Shown in pieces: positions 1 through 9,596 of a stretch of 64,000 nt of DNA (the first letter of the stretch is position 1; each line of letters begins with the position of its first letter). Below the pieces are notes generated by a model. The model was not told the DNA's origin and made no database searches. It saw only the letters and a list, made by a program, of their open reading frames with translations. Where the stretch lies: contig NZ_UQRQ01000007.1 of NCBI RefSeq assembly GCF_900543425.1, forward strand, positions 109,432-173,431. The letters are read 5' to 3'. The position numbers were made by a program, and so were the translations under genes. This stretch comes from an uncultured Sanguibacteroides sp. (GTDB taxonomy: Bacteria; Bacteroidota; Bacteroidia; Bacteroidales; Marinifilaceae).

Positions 1-64
1 AAGACAGCCTTTTTTTTATAATTTCGCGAGGAATTGAAACGTTTAATTAAAAAACTTAATCGAT

Positions 65-1261
65 ATGAATCAAGCAGTAGAAATAAAAAAGGATATTTAT
101 TGGGTAGGTGTTAATGACAGAAGAACTCATATATTTGAAAATTATTGGCCTCTTCCCAAAGGTGTAGCCTATAACTCTTATCTCATTATCGATGAAAAAG
201 TAGCCCTGATCGATACCATTGAAAGAAGCAAAATGGAGGACTACGTGGAAAACATCGAACAATTATTAAATGGACGTAAAGTCGATTACCTGATAGTGAA
301 TCACATGGAGCCTGATCACACGGGAGCAATCAAAGCCTTATTATGTCATTATCCCGATGTAACAGTAATCGGCAACGCGAAGACTTTTCCCATGTTGAAA
401 AATTTTTACGGTGTATACGATAACTTATTGGAAGTAAAAGAAGGAGACTCGTTGGACTTGGGAAAACATAAACTGAATTTTTATATGGCCCCCATGCTTC
501 ACTGGCCGGAAACTATGGTTACCTTTGAATCCACGGAAGGTATTCTGTTCAGCGGCGATATATTCGGTGCTTTCGGGACATTGGACGGAGGAATTTTCGA
601 CGATGAAGTAGATCTGGATTACCTGGAAGAAGAGATCAGCCGTTACTACTCGAATATTGTAGGGAAATACGGGCAACCGGCACAACAGGCATTAAAGAAA
701 TTAGGAGGACTTCCCATACAGATGATTTGTGCCACACATGGTCCTGTTCGACGTTCCCATATCGCCGACATTGTCGCAAAATATGATAAATGGAGCAAAT
801 ACGAAACAGACAAAGGAGTGGTTATCGCTTTTAGCTCTATGTATGGAAACACCGAAAAGATGGCCGATATGATTGCTCGCTTTTTGGCTGAAAAAGGTAT
901 CAAAAAAATACGAATTCACGATACGTCTAAAACTCACCCCTCTTATATGATTAACGATATTTTCCGTTACAAAGGTGTGATCTTGGGTAGTTGTGCCTAT
1001 AACGGAGGAATATTCCCTACCATGGAAACCTTTCTAAACGAATTGGAGCATATGGGAGTAAAAAATCACGTTGTAGCCTTTTTCGGAGGTAAAGCCTGGG
1101 CCGGAGGAGCCATGCCCCGTTTCAATCAATTTGCTGAAAAAATCAAATGGGAAGTGGTCGCTCCTTCCGTTGAAGCTTGGGGTGCACCCAAAGAAGAGGA
1201 TTTCGAGCTATGTCGTCAAATCGCTTACGCGATGGCGGATAAATTGAATGAAATCTGCTAA
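65..1261 (+). CDS. FprA-type flavodiiron protein (A-type flavoprotein)
   Basis: A cytoplasmic flavodiiron enzyme of 398 residues, the usual length for the family. It reduces O2 to water and/or NO to N2O, using electrons from rubredoxin or reduced flavin. Residues 1-245 form a metallo-beta-lactamase-like domain holding the diiron ligands: H80, E82, D84 and H85 in the HMEPDH motif, then H146, D165 and H225. Residues 250-398 are a flavodoxin domain with the FMN phosphate loop SSMYGNTEKMA near 257. In strict anaerobes such enzymes serve oxygen tolerance. The ATG follows an AT-rich leader with no Shine-Dalgarno, as expected in Bacteroidota. It stands alone, with a terminator immediately downstream. 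Whether O2 or NO is the main substrate cannot be read from the sequence. Confidence 0.96.
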   Translation: MNQAVEIKKDIYWVGVNDRRTHIFENYWPLPKGVAYNSYLIIDEKVALIDTIERSKMEDYVENIEQLLNGRKVDYLIVNHMEPDHTGAIKALLCHYPDVTVIGNAKTFPMLKNFYGVYDNLLEVKEGDSLDLGKHKLNFYMAPMLHWPETMVTFESTEGILFSGDIFGAFGTLDGGIFDDEVDLDYLEEEISRYYSNIVGKYGQPAQQALKKLGGLPIQMICATHGPVRRSHIADIVAKYDKWSKYETDKGVVIAFSSMYGNTEKMADMIARFLAEKGIKKIRIHDTSKTHPSYMINDIFRYKGVILGSCAYNGGIFPTMETFLNELEHMGVKNHVVAFFGGKAWAGGAMPRFNQFAEKIKWEVVAPSVEAWGAPKEEDFELCRQIAYAMADKLNEIC

Positions 1262-1263
1262 AT

Positions 1264-1302
1264 AAAAAGACGGTTTCGGGTAAGCTTCGAAACCGTCTTT
1301 TT
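1264..1302. terminator. Bidirectional intrinsic terminator
   Basis: A perfect 15-bp stem (1264-1278 with 1288-1302) has a 9-base loop, an A-run on one side and a T-run on the other. It can end the flavodiiron transcript and also the convergent efflux operon. Confidence 0.9.
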
Positions 1303-1354
1303 ATTCCTTCTGATTTTCTTTAAAAGAATCGTCAATTTACAATCCACAATTATA

Positions 1355-2677
1355 TCATATATCTCCACTAATCAATAATAAAGATAATTCTGAAACTTTA
1401 GCCTGATAAAGAGCCAACAGCATTCTATCGACAGCGTCCAAATAACTTCGCTGAAATTCACGAAATTCGATACCGGAAAGGGATCCTAATTTATACTTTT
1501 CCAGTGCGGCATCCAAATTTTTTTCAGCAACGTCCGCACTCTCCCGTTCAAAACCGACCATCAACAAATTATTTTCATAAGTATTGTATAATAACGCCAA
1601 ATCACCTAATGTTTCCTTTTCGACCTCTTTATAGGATAGTTCGCTATTTTCTTGTTCCAAACGGGCATTCCTGATTTTTGTCCGATTCTGCATACGACTG
1701 AAGATCGGAATATTTACGGAAAATCCCCAATAAAATCCATTTGTCCGGTTCAGTTTCGTATTGGAGGCCGGGGCATCTGTCTTGTTATAATTATATCCGG
1801 AACTAAAATCCAATGTCGGGAAAAAAACAGCTCTTGCATTTTTCAAATCCAATGCCGATATTTTCTGTTCTTTTTTAGCTATTAACAAAGCCGTATTACG
1901 CACCAATGTATTTTTCTCCAATGTTGCCATTTCTAATGGCACGTTCAACAATATCGTATCCTGCACATATGCCACTTCCTGCAAATTGATATTCATCAAT
2001 TTATTCAAATTGATATAAGCACTTTTCACCATCTCTTTCTGTTGTACGAAAGCAGAACTATCCGAATTCAAATCAATTTTTGCCTGTTGGGATTCCAAAC
2101 CAGCCATATTACCTATCTGATGACGAATGCGTGCTTCATCATAACGTTCTTTTGACAAACTCAACGAATGACTGGCCGCCTTTAATCGATGTTGTTGTAC
2201 CAATACATTGTAATAAGCAGCACTTACTTCCACGATCAAATTCTCTACTGCCATTTTTACGGATAATTCTCCCCTGGACTCTAATTCCTTATAACGTTCA
2301 TGAGTGGTAAACATTTCCAAACCATCAAATAAACGCCAGTTTAAAGCCACTCCGGCCGAATAATTATCGGTTTTCACATCAGACAATTTATTGATTTCCC
2401 CTACATTATTCTCCGTCTTCACATCATTACGCGTCTGATTCTGCCTCGCATCAATAGCCAGACTGGGCAAAAAATATGAATAATCTACACTATTCTTGGC
2501 CATAGAAGCCTCATTGCGAATTATTTTTATAGCATAATTTGATTCTAATGCTTGATTGATACATTCCGGGAGAGTTATTTTCTGCTGAGCAAATCCATCA
2601 AATTCAAAACTCAGAAAAAAAACAAGCATACCGATTGCTTTCCATAACGTGGATTGATATAACACCTCTCTTCTCAT
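1355..2677 (-). CDS. TolC-like outer membrane efflux protein
   Basis: A 440-residue outer-membrane channel of an RND tripartite pump. A hydrophobic signal segment at about residues 13-30 ends near FAQQ. The rest shows the two-fold repeat of long amphipathic helices and short strands of the outer membrane efflux protein family. It begins 25 bp downstream of the RND pump gene on the same strand and is the third gene of the operon: adaptor, pump, channel. The substrate range is unknown. The length and the operon position make the family call safe. Confidence 0.93.
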   Translation of the reverse strand: MRREVLYQSTLWKAIGMLVFFLSFEFDGFAQQKITLPECINQALESNYAIKIIRNEASMAKNSVDYSYFLPSLAIDARQNQTRNDVKTENNVGEINKLSDVKTDNYSAGVALNWRLFDGLEMFTTHERYKELESRGELSVKMAVENLIVEVSAAYYNVLVQQHRLKAASHSLSLSKERYDEARIRHQIGNMAGLESQQAKIDLNSDSSAFVQQKEMVKSAYINLNKLMNINLQEVAYVQDTILLNVPLEMATLEKNTLVRNTALLIAKKEQKISALDLKNARAVFFPTLDFSSGYNYNKTDAPASNTKLNRTNGFYWGFSVNIPIFSRMQNRTKIRNARLEQENSELSYKEVEKETLGDLALLYNTYENNLLMVGFERESADVAEKNLDAALEKYKLGSLSGIEFREFQRSYLDAVDRMLLALYQAKVSELSLLLISGDI

Positions 2678-2702
2678 AATTTTTTTTCTTTTTAAGTCCT
2701 TA

Positions 2703-5700
2703 TTATTCCTTTATCTCCTCTATAATCCTTATTTTCTGAGAAGAAAAATAAGTATAGATAGCCGGAATAACAAACAAAGTCAATAATGTAGAACAAACCA
2801 TCCCGCCAACTACGGCGATTCCCATAGCAACACGACTCTCAGATCCGGCTCCCGTTGCAATAGCCATAGGCAAGATACCCAATACCGTAGACAAACTCGT
2901 CATCAGAATCGGACGTAACCGGGAAACCGATGCCTCTCGAATAGCCTCTGCCATAGGTAATCCGGCAGCTTTCCGCTGATTGGCAAACTCCACGATTAGA
3001 ATACCGTTTTTTGAAACCAGACCGACTAACATAATAATTCCGATCTGACTAAAAATATTCATGGTTTGACCAAAATACCACAAGGAAACCATAGCCCCAA
3101 TCAATGCCAAAGGAACAGTCAACATGATTATCAAAGGATCCCGGAAACTTTCAAATTGAGCGGATAAAACCAAATATATAAACAGCAATGCCAATAAAAA
3201 TGCGAACATCAAACTGGAAGAACTTTCCACAAAATCTTTCGAATTACCGGAAAGAGTCGTTTTAAAATCATCATTCAACACCTCATCAGCAATCCGATCC
3301 ATCTCCTTTAATCCTTGTGAAATAGTTACGCCTTTGGACAATCCCGCGGACACCGTTGCGGAAACGAAACGATCGTAACGATATAGCTGAGGAGGCATAG
3401 AACTTTCTCGCATAGAGACCAAGTTATCCATAGAGATCAAATTACCCTCCTGATTCCGGACATAAATTCCTTTCAGATCAGAAGGTTTATTCCTATCTTC
3501 CCGCTCCAACTGACTTAATATCTGGTATTGCTTTCCGTTCATAATATAATACCCTACACGCTGTTCACTCATAGTCAACTGCAATGTTTGGGCTATATTT
3601 TGCACGGTCACACCCATAGCCGCAGCCTTATCCCTATCAATGTTAATAGTCAATTCCGGCTTCGTGAACTTCAAATTCAAATCAGAAGCGGAAAACAAAG
3701 GGCTTTTATTTACCTCCTCCATGAACTTCGGTAAGATCGATTTCAGATCATCCAGATTCTTAGCCTGAATGACATATTCTATCGGAAGTCCTCCCCGGCG
3801 TCCTCCAAAAGTCTGCTGTTGAGAAACTAAGGTACGGGCTCCCGTAAATTGACGCACGCTTACAGCCAATTCATCAGCAATTTCCTGTTGTGTCCGTTCT
3901 CTATCATCCGGATTCACTAACCACAAATTCAAACTGGAACGATTGGTCTGTCCTCCTCCTACAAATTCTATCAACTTATCTTGTTCGGGTACCGTCTCCT
4001 CGATAAAAGCCGAAAGTTCTTGTGAATAACGATTTATATACTCAAAAGTAGCCCCTTCCGGTGCCGTCGATGAGATACGAATATTAGAACGATCTTCTAA
4101 AGGAGCCATCTCCGAGGGAATGGCCAACCATAACAAATAAATAGCGATACCGGAAATACCTATAATAATTAATGCCCAATAACGTACCTGCAGGAAACGC
4201 TCCAACCAACGACGATATATACGATTCATCCCTTCAAAGAAGGGCTCCGTTTTCCGGTAAAACCAATTTTTAGTAGCATCCTTCGTCAACAGTTTGGTTG
4301 AAATCATTGGAGTAAAAGTCAAGGCGACGAAAGAAGAGACGATTACAGCACCTGCGATAACCACGCTAAATTCCCGGAATAATCTTCCGGTCGTTCCCTC
4401 CAAAAAAACAATAGGAAAAAATACAGCTACCAATACGACCGTTGTCGCTATAACAGCAAAGAAAATCTCATTGGATCCTTTAAAACCGGCTTCTAAAGGG
4501 GTCATCCCCTGCTCTATTTTCGTAAAGATATTCTCCATTACGACAATGGCATCATCCACGACCAACCCAATAGCCAAAACCACAGCTAATAATGTCAATA
4601 TATTGATGGAAAAACCGGCCATATACATGACGAAGAAAGCCGCAATCAGCGACACGGGAATAGCCAATACCGGGATCAATGTCGTTCTCCAGTTACGTAA
4701 AAACAGAAAAATTATCAATACGACCAAAACAAAAGCTTCAAGAATCGTATCCTCTACCTCATTAATGGAATCACGAATAAAAACAGTATTATCATAGGCG
4801 ATACCGGCTTCAATATCCTCAGGTAAATCTTTTTGCAAATCAGCCATAACTTGGTATGCCCTATCTGCAATATCAATATAATTTGCTCCCGGTTGAGGAA
4901 TTAACGCACAAATAACCATCGGAACCCTGTTTCTCTTCAATATACTACGTACATTCTCGGCATCTACTTCAGCCACACCGATATCCCGGAAACGGACCAA
5001 TTTATCCCCTTCCCTGGAAATCACCAAATTGTTAAAATCCTCAATAGACATCAACCGTCCTAACGTCCGGATGGTTAATTCCGTGTTATCGCCTTCGACC
5101 CGACCGGAAGGCAACTCAATATTCTCGTTTTCAATAGCTGCTTTCACATCCATCGGGGTCAGCTTACGAGCTGCCAATAAAGAAGGGTTCATTCTCAAAC
5201 GAACCGAATAACGTTTCTCTCCCCATATTTCCACACTACTTACCCCTGGAATAGTTTGCAAACGCTCCTTATAATAACGCTCTGCATATCCGCTCAAATC
5301 AATCAAAGAACGCTTATCGCTCCGTAAAGAAACTCCGAAAATAGGTTGTGCGTCGGCATCTGCTTTATAAACTGTCGGGGGATCTATATCTTGCGGCAAA
5401 CGCCTTAAGGTTCCTGATACCTTATCCCGTACATCATTAGCAGCTGTTTCCAAATCTACCTCCAACTCAAACTCTATCGTAATACGGCTTTGACCGTCAC
5501 GGCTCGTACTACTTAGCGAACGAATCCCCTGAATACCGTTGATAGCCGCCTCCAAAGGCTCCGTAATCTGTGTTTCAATAACATCGGCATTAGCCCCCAC
5601 AAAAGAAGTCGATACCGATATAACCGGGGGATCGACACTGGGATAGTCACGTACACCCAAATAAGAAAGTCCGATTCCACCCACGATTACCAAGACCAGA

Positions 5701-5753
5701 TTCATCACCGTGGCAAATACCGGACGCTTTATACAGGTTGAAGAAAGACTCAT
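2703..5753 (-). CDS. RND efflux pump, inner-membrane transporter (AcrB/HAE1 type)
   Basis: A 1016-residue proton-driven inner-membrane transporter. It has the typical duplicated layout: a first membrane helix at residues 12-32, a large periplasmic loop, six helices at about 335-540, a second periplasmic loop, and a final helix block at 850-1005. The proton-relay Asp pair is visible in the VVDDAIVVMENI motif near residue 400. The family moves drugs, detergents, bile-type amphiphiles or metabolites into a TolC channel. It lies between the adaptor and TolC genes with gaps of 74 and 25 bp, so the three form one transcription unit. No local regulator gene adjoins the operon. Confidence 0.95.
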   Translation of the reverse strand: MSLSSTCIKRPVFATVMNLVLVIVGGIGLSYLGVRDYPSVDPPVISVSTSFVGANADVIETQITEPLEAAINGIQGIRSLSSTSRDGQSRITIEFELEVDLETAANDVRDKVSGTLRRLPQDIDPPTVYKADADAQPIFGVSLRSDKRSLIDLSGYAERYYKERLQTIPGVSSVEIWGEKRYSVRLRMNPSLLAARKLTPMDVKAAIENENIELPSGRVEGDNTELTIRTLGRLMSIEDFNNLVISREGDKLVRFRDIGVAEVDAENVRSILKRNRVPMVICALIPQPGANYIDIADRAYQVMADLQKDLPEDIEAGIAYDNTVFIRDSINEVEDTILEAFVLVVLIIFLFLRNWRTTLIPVLAIPVSLIAAFFVMYMAGFSINILTLLAVVLAIGLVVDDAIVVMENIFTKIEQGMTPLEAGFKGSNEIFFAVIATTVVLVAVFFPIVFLEGTTGRLFREFSVVIAGAVIVSSFVALTFTPMISTKLLTKDATKNWFYRKTEPFFEGMNRIYRRWLERFLQVRYWALIIIGISGIAIYLLWLAIPSEMAPLEDRSNIRISSTAPEGATFEYINRYSQELSAFIEETVPEQDKLIEFVGGGQTNRSSLNLWLVNPDDRERTQQEIADELAVSVRQFTGARTLVSQQQTFGGRRGGLPIEYVIQAKNLDDLKSILPKFMEEVNKSPLFSASDLNLKFTKPELTINIDRDKAAAMGVTVQNIAQTLQLTMSEQRVGYYIMNGKQYQILSQLEREDRNKPSDLKGIYVRNQEGNLISMDNLVSMRESSMPPQLYRYDRFVSATVSAGLSKGVTISQGLKEMDRIADEVLNDDFKTTLSGNSKDFVESSSSLMFAFLLALLFIYLVLSAQFESFRDPLIIMLTVPLALIGAMVSLWYFGQTMNIFSQIGIIMLVGLVSKNGILIVEFANQRKAAGLPMAEAIREASVSRLRPILMTSLSTVLGILPMAIATGAGSESRVAMGIAVVGGMVCSTLLTLFVIPAIYTYFSSQKIRIIEEIKE

Positions 5754-5827
5754 TCCATTTTAATTTTTAGATTTTTAACCCTAATAATATTACAATTCCA
5801 TCACGGGATATAAATGACAAGCCCACC

Positions 5828-6916
5828 TTATTCACCGCCCGTCTCTTTTACAAGAGAAACATTTACCCGCATGCCGTTCTGCAATTGCATTAATCCGCCT
5901 GTAAGTACCGTATCCCCGGGTTGAATGCCGGAAACGACCTCTACGTAACGGGAATCCCGACTCTCCGTTTCCACGGGTACACTCTGGGCTTTTCCCTCCT
6001 TTACTACCCACAAACTTTTCCCATTCATCTCCGGCACGACAGCCTCACTGGGAATCATCATGAATGTCCGATTGCTTTCCGTCATCAATTCTCCCTTTAC
6101 AAACATCCCGGCAACCAACTTCGCCGTATTCCGATAGCGAGCTCTCAGGGTAATCATATGAGTCTGGATGTCAGACTGGGGATCGATAGCATATATTTCC
6201 GCTACAATATCTTCTTCTACTCCTTCGGTCCTGAATTTAATCTTTTTCCCGATCAAAGGAACACTTATGTATTTTTCAGGAATTGAAAATTCGATTTTCA
6301 ATACAGAATTATCTATCAAACTGGAAACTTTTGTACTCGGCTGCACATAACTTCCCTCACTCACGTAACGAAATCCCATCTTTCCGTCAAAAGGAGCACG
6401 GATCTCCGTTCTGGCAATTCTTACTTTTAATAACTCGATATCGGCTAAAAGCATATTGTATTCGGTTTCCATTTGCTGAAACGATTCATAACTGACAGAT
6501 TCCCGCTTCAGCAATATCCGTTGACGTTCCAGTTTATCTTCCAACAACTTCTTTTCAAATTCGGCACGCTCCAACTGAGCCTTTAAATCCGAATCATCCA
6601 CTTTTAAAAGAAGTGTTCCCTTCCTTACATGATCTCCGTCATTAAAATAAATTTTGTCTACTTTTCCGGCCGTCTCAGAAACCAATTCGACCTCCTCATT
6701 AGGTAATAAAGTCCCGTTAGCAATAATTCCATTATTAGACATAGATAATTTGGCAATACATCCGCTCACGGGCAAAACTCCCTGGGATACCCCCCTTCGG
6801 CCCTGTCCATTCTTCTGCTGCTTACTGGAAAGATCATTTAAACGAGGAACTAAAATAAGGACTACAATTACAATTGGTATGCCTATCTGTAAAACTCTTT
6901 TTACCCTTTTATTCAT
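5828..6916 (-). CDS. RND efflux periplasmic adaptor (membrane fusion protein)
   Basis: A 362-residue HlyD/AcrA-type adaptor. One hydrophobic anchor at residues 8-24 sets it in the inner membrane. It then has a lipoyl/biotinyl-like half-motif (near 85-115), a coiled-coil hairpin (about 115-165), the second lipoyl half at FDGKMGF, a beta-barrel domain and a membrane-proximal domain ending in the typical GGLMQLQNGMRVNV stretch. It bridges the pump and the TolC channel. It is the first gene of the operon, so the promoter should lie in the roughly 100 bases upstream of 6916, although no clear TAnnTTTG box was found there. Confidence 0.93.
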   Translation of the reverse strand: MNKRVKRVLQIGIPIVIVVLILVPRLNDLSSKQQKNGQGRRGVSQGVLPVSGCIAKLSMSNNGIIANGTLLPNEEVELVSETAGKVDKIYFNDGDHVRKGTLLLKVDDSDLKAQLERAEFEKKLLEDKLERQRILLKRESVSYESFQQMETEYNMLLADIELLKVRIARTEIRAPFDGKMGFRYVSEGSYVQPSTKVSSLIDNSVLKIEFSIPEKYISVPLIGKKIKFRTEGVEEDIVAEIYAIDPQSDIQTHMITLRARYRNTAKLVAGMFVKGELMTESNRTFMMIPSEAVVPEMNGKSLWVVKEGKAQSVPVETESRDSRYVEVVSGIQPGDTVLTGGLMQLQNGMRVNVSLVKETGGE

Positions 6917-7042
6917 ATTAGTTTTCCATTATGTCTGCATGCACATAGTTTCTCTCCTTCCCCCCATCCCATACTATCCCATGATTTACTTTATGGACAT
7001 CAAAAATGGCCAAAAGTTTATTTACAATCCGTTAAGAGTATG

Positions 7043-7089
7043 TTAAAATATAAAAGGGTTTTTCCGACCAAAACCCTTTTATATTTTAA
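7043..7089 (-). terminator. Terminator of corA
   Basis: A perfect 20-bp inverted repeat (7043-7062 with 7070-7089) has a 7-base loop and a GGG/CCC core in AT-rich flanks. It lies 11 bases past the corA stop codon. Confidence 0.85.
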
Positions 7090-7099
7090 TTCTCCTGTA

Positions 7100-8023
7100 T
7101 CAAAACCAATTCCTCCATTTAAATACGACAAATCCGATCACCGAGAAAAGGAGAGATACAACAAGCACAATCAGAAACCCGTACGGAGTATTCTCTAAAG
7201 AATTAGGCACATTCATACCGTATAAACTGGCTATTAACGTCGGAAGCATTAAAATAATGGAAATAGAAGTCAACCGCTTCATAACGATGTTCAAATTATT
7301 GGAGATAACAGAAGCATAAGCATCCATCGTACCACTTAGAATATCACTATAAATACGGGCAGAATCTTGAGCCTGTCGCTGTTCGATCTCAACATCTTCA
7401 ACCAAATCTTCATCAAAATACTTACGCTGACTTCTTAAATTTTTCACTTTAATCAACAAATTATCGTTTCCTCTTAAAGAGGTTATAAAAAAGACTAATG
7501 ATTTTTCAATTTTTAACAATCGTTGTAACTCCTCATTACGAATTGATTTTTCCAACTCTATTTCAGCCGCATGCATTTGGTTATTTATTTGCTTCAGGTA
7601 CTTCAGGTACCAAACAGAAGAAGATAAAAACAAACGAAATACCAAATCCCAAGGTTGTTTTACCTCAACTCCCTTACGATCAGCATAATGAATAAAATCG
7701 GGAATCATCTCCGTCTTATAATGACATACCGTAATGATCGTATCATCCTTTATAATAAAACCCAATGGCACCGTAATAAAAGGAATACTTTCATCGACTT
7801 TATAAGGAATACGTAGAATCATAAGTATCCAATCATCTTCAATCTCCAGACGAGAACGCTCATCGATATCTTCGATGTCGCCGAAAAACGATTGGGGAAC
7901 CCCTATTTTTTCCGTGAGAAAACGAATATCTTCTTCCGTCGGTGAAACAACATTAATCCAACAATTAGGTTCCCACTCCTTCTTTTCTTTGAACCCAACA
8001 TTACCCATCAGGAATGTTCTCAT
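7100..8023 (-). CDS. corA: CorA-family magnesium/divalent cation channel
   Basis: A 307-residue CorA-type pentameric Mg2+ channel. The N-terminal two thirds are the cytoplasmic alpha/beta domain and long stalk helix. Two membrane helices close the protein at about 245-268 and 278-300. The signature pore-mouth motif GMN appears as YGMNVPN between them, and the C-terminus is basic and aromatic (FKWRNWF). It is monocistronic, with its own terminator and a TAnnTTTG box upstream. Co2+ or Ni2+ transport is possible in this family, but the GMN type normally prefers Mg2+. Confidence 0.93.
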   Translation of the reverse strand: MRTFLMGNVGFKEKKEWEPNCWINVVSPTEEDIRFLTEKIGVPQSFFGDIEDIDERSRLEIEDDWILMILRIPYKVDESIPFITVPLGFIIKDDTIITVCHYKTEMIPDFIHYADRKGVEVKQPWDLVFRLFLSSSVWYLKYLKQINNQMHAAEIELEKSIRNEELQRLLKIEKSLVFFITSLRGNDNLLIKVKNLRSQRKYFDEDLVEDVEIEQRQAQDSARIYSDILSGTMDAYASVISNNLNIVMKRLTSISIILMLPTLIASLYGMNVPNSLENTPYGFLIVLVVSLLFSVIGFVVFKWRNWF

Positions 8024-8127
8024 AGCTAATCCTCCTTCAATTTATGAACAGAGGTTAACGGAACCCCCGTTCTGATTAATACCGTTGATGATAATCGTCC
8101 ATATCTTGTTTATGAATTTTTACGCTG

Positions 8128-8135
8128 CAAAAATA
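8128..8135 (-). promoter_or_regulatory. Candidate -7 box for corA
   Basis: TATTTTTG on the minus strand matches the Bacteroidota -7 consensus TAnnTTTG. It lies about 105 bases upstream of corA. No clear -33 TTG was found, so support is moderate. Confidence 0.4.
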
Positions 8136-8159
8136 AACGAAAGAATTGAATATAAAAAT

Positions 8160-9176
8160 TTATTTTTTCAAATCGATAAAAATCGGCAAGTGATCACTAT
8201 ATCCTCCCACGTAATACGGCCCACGATAGGTCGGTTTCGGTTTTACCCCGTAATATTTTTTATCTTCTTCAAGCAAAAAACGGAATGTCCCAACAGTCAA
8301 ATGACGAGGAGATTGCAGAGGAAACCTGCCATTAAGTAAAACTCCGGACAGAATCAAGTGATCGATGGTTTGCCACATCCCCTTATACCTGTAGCTCCCG
8401 TAATTCTCCTTTAACAAATAATATCCTGTATTATACAGCCCCTTATCCTTTATTCTACGGCTATCGGAATCTTTCGTTTTCATCGCTTTCTGGGCAAAAG
8501 TATTGGCTTTACCGTTAAGATCTCCCATTATAATGATCGCAGCTCCCGGGTTTCCACGCTGAATGGAATCTACTCGTTGACGAATAACCTTAGCCGCACG
8601 AACACGCTTCCATTCACTCTGACTCTCGCCTCCTCTCATCGAAGGGAAATGAGCCACAAAAAAATGAAGCGTATCTCTTTGGTCAACAACCCCTTTACAA
8701 TACAAAATATCTCTCGTATGACCTTCTCCCTCCAAAGATACCGGAAAAAAACAGGCCTTCAATAATCGACAATATGGCTTACGATACAAAAAGGCCACGT
8801 CTATACCCCTCGGATCAGGAGAATCCGCATGCACAATACCATACTCTCCATCAGCCAGAGCCGTTTTACCAATCAAATCTTCCAAAACCTCCCGATTTTC
8901 CACCTCTGCTAATCCGATAAAAACAGGTAGTTCCCCTTCTCCGGTCGCAACCAAAGCCTCCGATATATGCAATATTTTTGAGCTGTAACGCTCTTTCCCC
9001 CAATGTTGTTTTCCCTGGGGAGTAAAATCATCATCTGATGTTTTAGGATCATCCTTAATGTCAAACAAATTTTCAACATTATAAAATACAATCCGATAAC
9101 GTTCCTCTTTTGCCTGTCCATAACTCATTTTAAGAGCGGACAGTAACACCAATATTCCTACAACTATTTTACACAT
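8160..9176 (-). CDS. Secreted endonuclease/exonuclease/phosphatase-family protein
   Basis: A 338-residue protein with a signal peptide (about residues 1-20, ending SYG-QA) and the DNase I-like fold. Family residues that can be seen are NVENLFD near 32, the acidic EVENR motif, GDLNG in the centre, and the closing YSDHLPIFIDL with its catalytic Asp-His. Bacteroidales have many such exported proteins annotated as endonuclease/exonuclease/phosphatase. The real substrate (nucleic acid, phosphoinositide-like or other phosphodiester) cannot be told from the fold. It follows the AhpD-like gene by 41 bp on the same strand and may share its transcript. Confidence 0.85.
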   Translation of the reverse strand: MCKIVVGILVLLSALKMSYGQAKEERYRIVFYNVENLFDIKDDPKTSDDDFTPQGKQHWGKERYSSKILHISEALVATGEGELPVFIGLAEVENREVLEDLIGKTALADGEYGIVHADSPDPRGIDVAFLYRKPYCRLLKACFFPVSLEGEGHTRDILYCKGVVDQRDTLHFFVAHFPSMRGGESQSEWKRVRAAKVIRQRVDSIQRGNPGAAIIIMGDLNGKANTFAQKAMKTKDSDSRRIKDKGLYNTGYYLLKENYGSYRYKGMWQTIDHLILSGVLLNGRFPLQSPRHLTVGTFRFLLEEDKKYYGVKPKPTYRGPYYVGGYSDHLPIFIDLKK

Positions 9177-9217
9177 CTTTTATCTTTTTAACCGGAATAT
9201 TCATCCGATCCGAACGT

Positions 9218-9586
9218 TTACTTTTCCTTATCTGCCCCAGAACGATCTGCTTCCAATTCTTCCCAATATTCGAGCGCACGCCTCATATGAGGAATAACAA
9301 TCGTACCTCCCACAAGATCCGCCACGGCAAAAACCTCGAACAATTGTTCCGTCGTTACTTCCAATTCATGACAACGCTCCAGGTGATATTTGATACAATC
9401 ATCACAACGCAATACCATGGAAGTAGCCAGTCCCAACATCTCTTTCACCTTGGCAGAAAGAGCCCCATCCATATAAGTATTCGTATCCAGATTATAAATT
9501 CGTTTAATCACCTTATTATCAGCAGCTAAAATTTTTTCATTCATTTTAGCCCTGTACTCTCTGAATTGCTCAACCGTTCTACCCAT
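9218..9586 (-). CDS. AhpD-like carboxymuconolactone decarboxylase-family protein
   Basis: A 122-residue all-helical protein of the CMD/AhpD family. The redox motif CDDC followed by IKYHLERC is at about residues 62-72, matching the CxxC-xxxH peroxidase site of AhpD-type proteins. Reading from the first in-frame ATG would overlap the rseP stop. The chosen start (MGRTVEQF) gives the usual family N-terminus and lies 10 bp past rseP. It probably acts as a thiol-dependent peroxidase or reductase. A true decarboxylase role is unlikely because the CxxC pair is intact. Its link to RseP looks like simple co-transcription. Confidence 0.82.
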   Translation of the reverse strand: MGRTVEQFREYRAKMNEKILAADNKVIKRIYNLDTNTYMDGALSAKVKEMLGLATSMVLRCDDCIKYHLERCHELEVTTEQLFEVFAVADLVGGTIVIPHMRRALEYWEELEADRSGADKEK

Positions 9587-9596
9587 AAAACATGTC

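Noticed and set aside
4294..4797. 167-codon plus-strand open frame inside the RND pump gene
   Set aside because: It is antisense to a well-conserved pump gene, has low-complexity Thr/Ile/Asn/Lys content and no family features.
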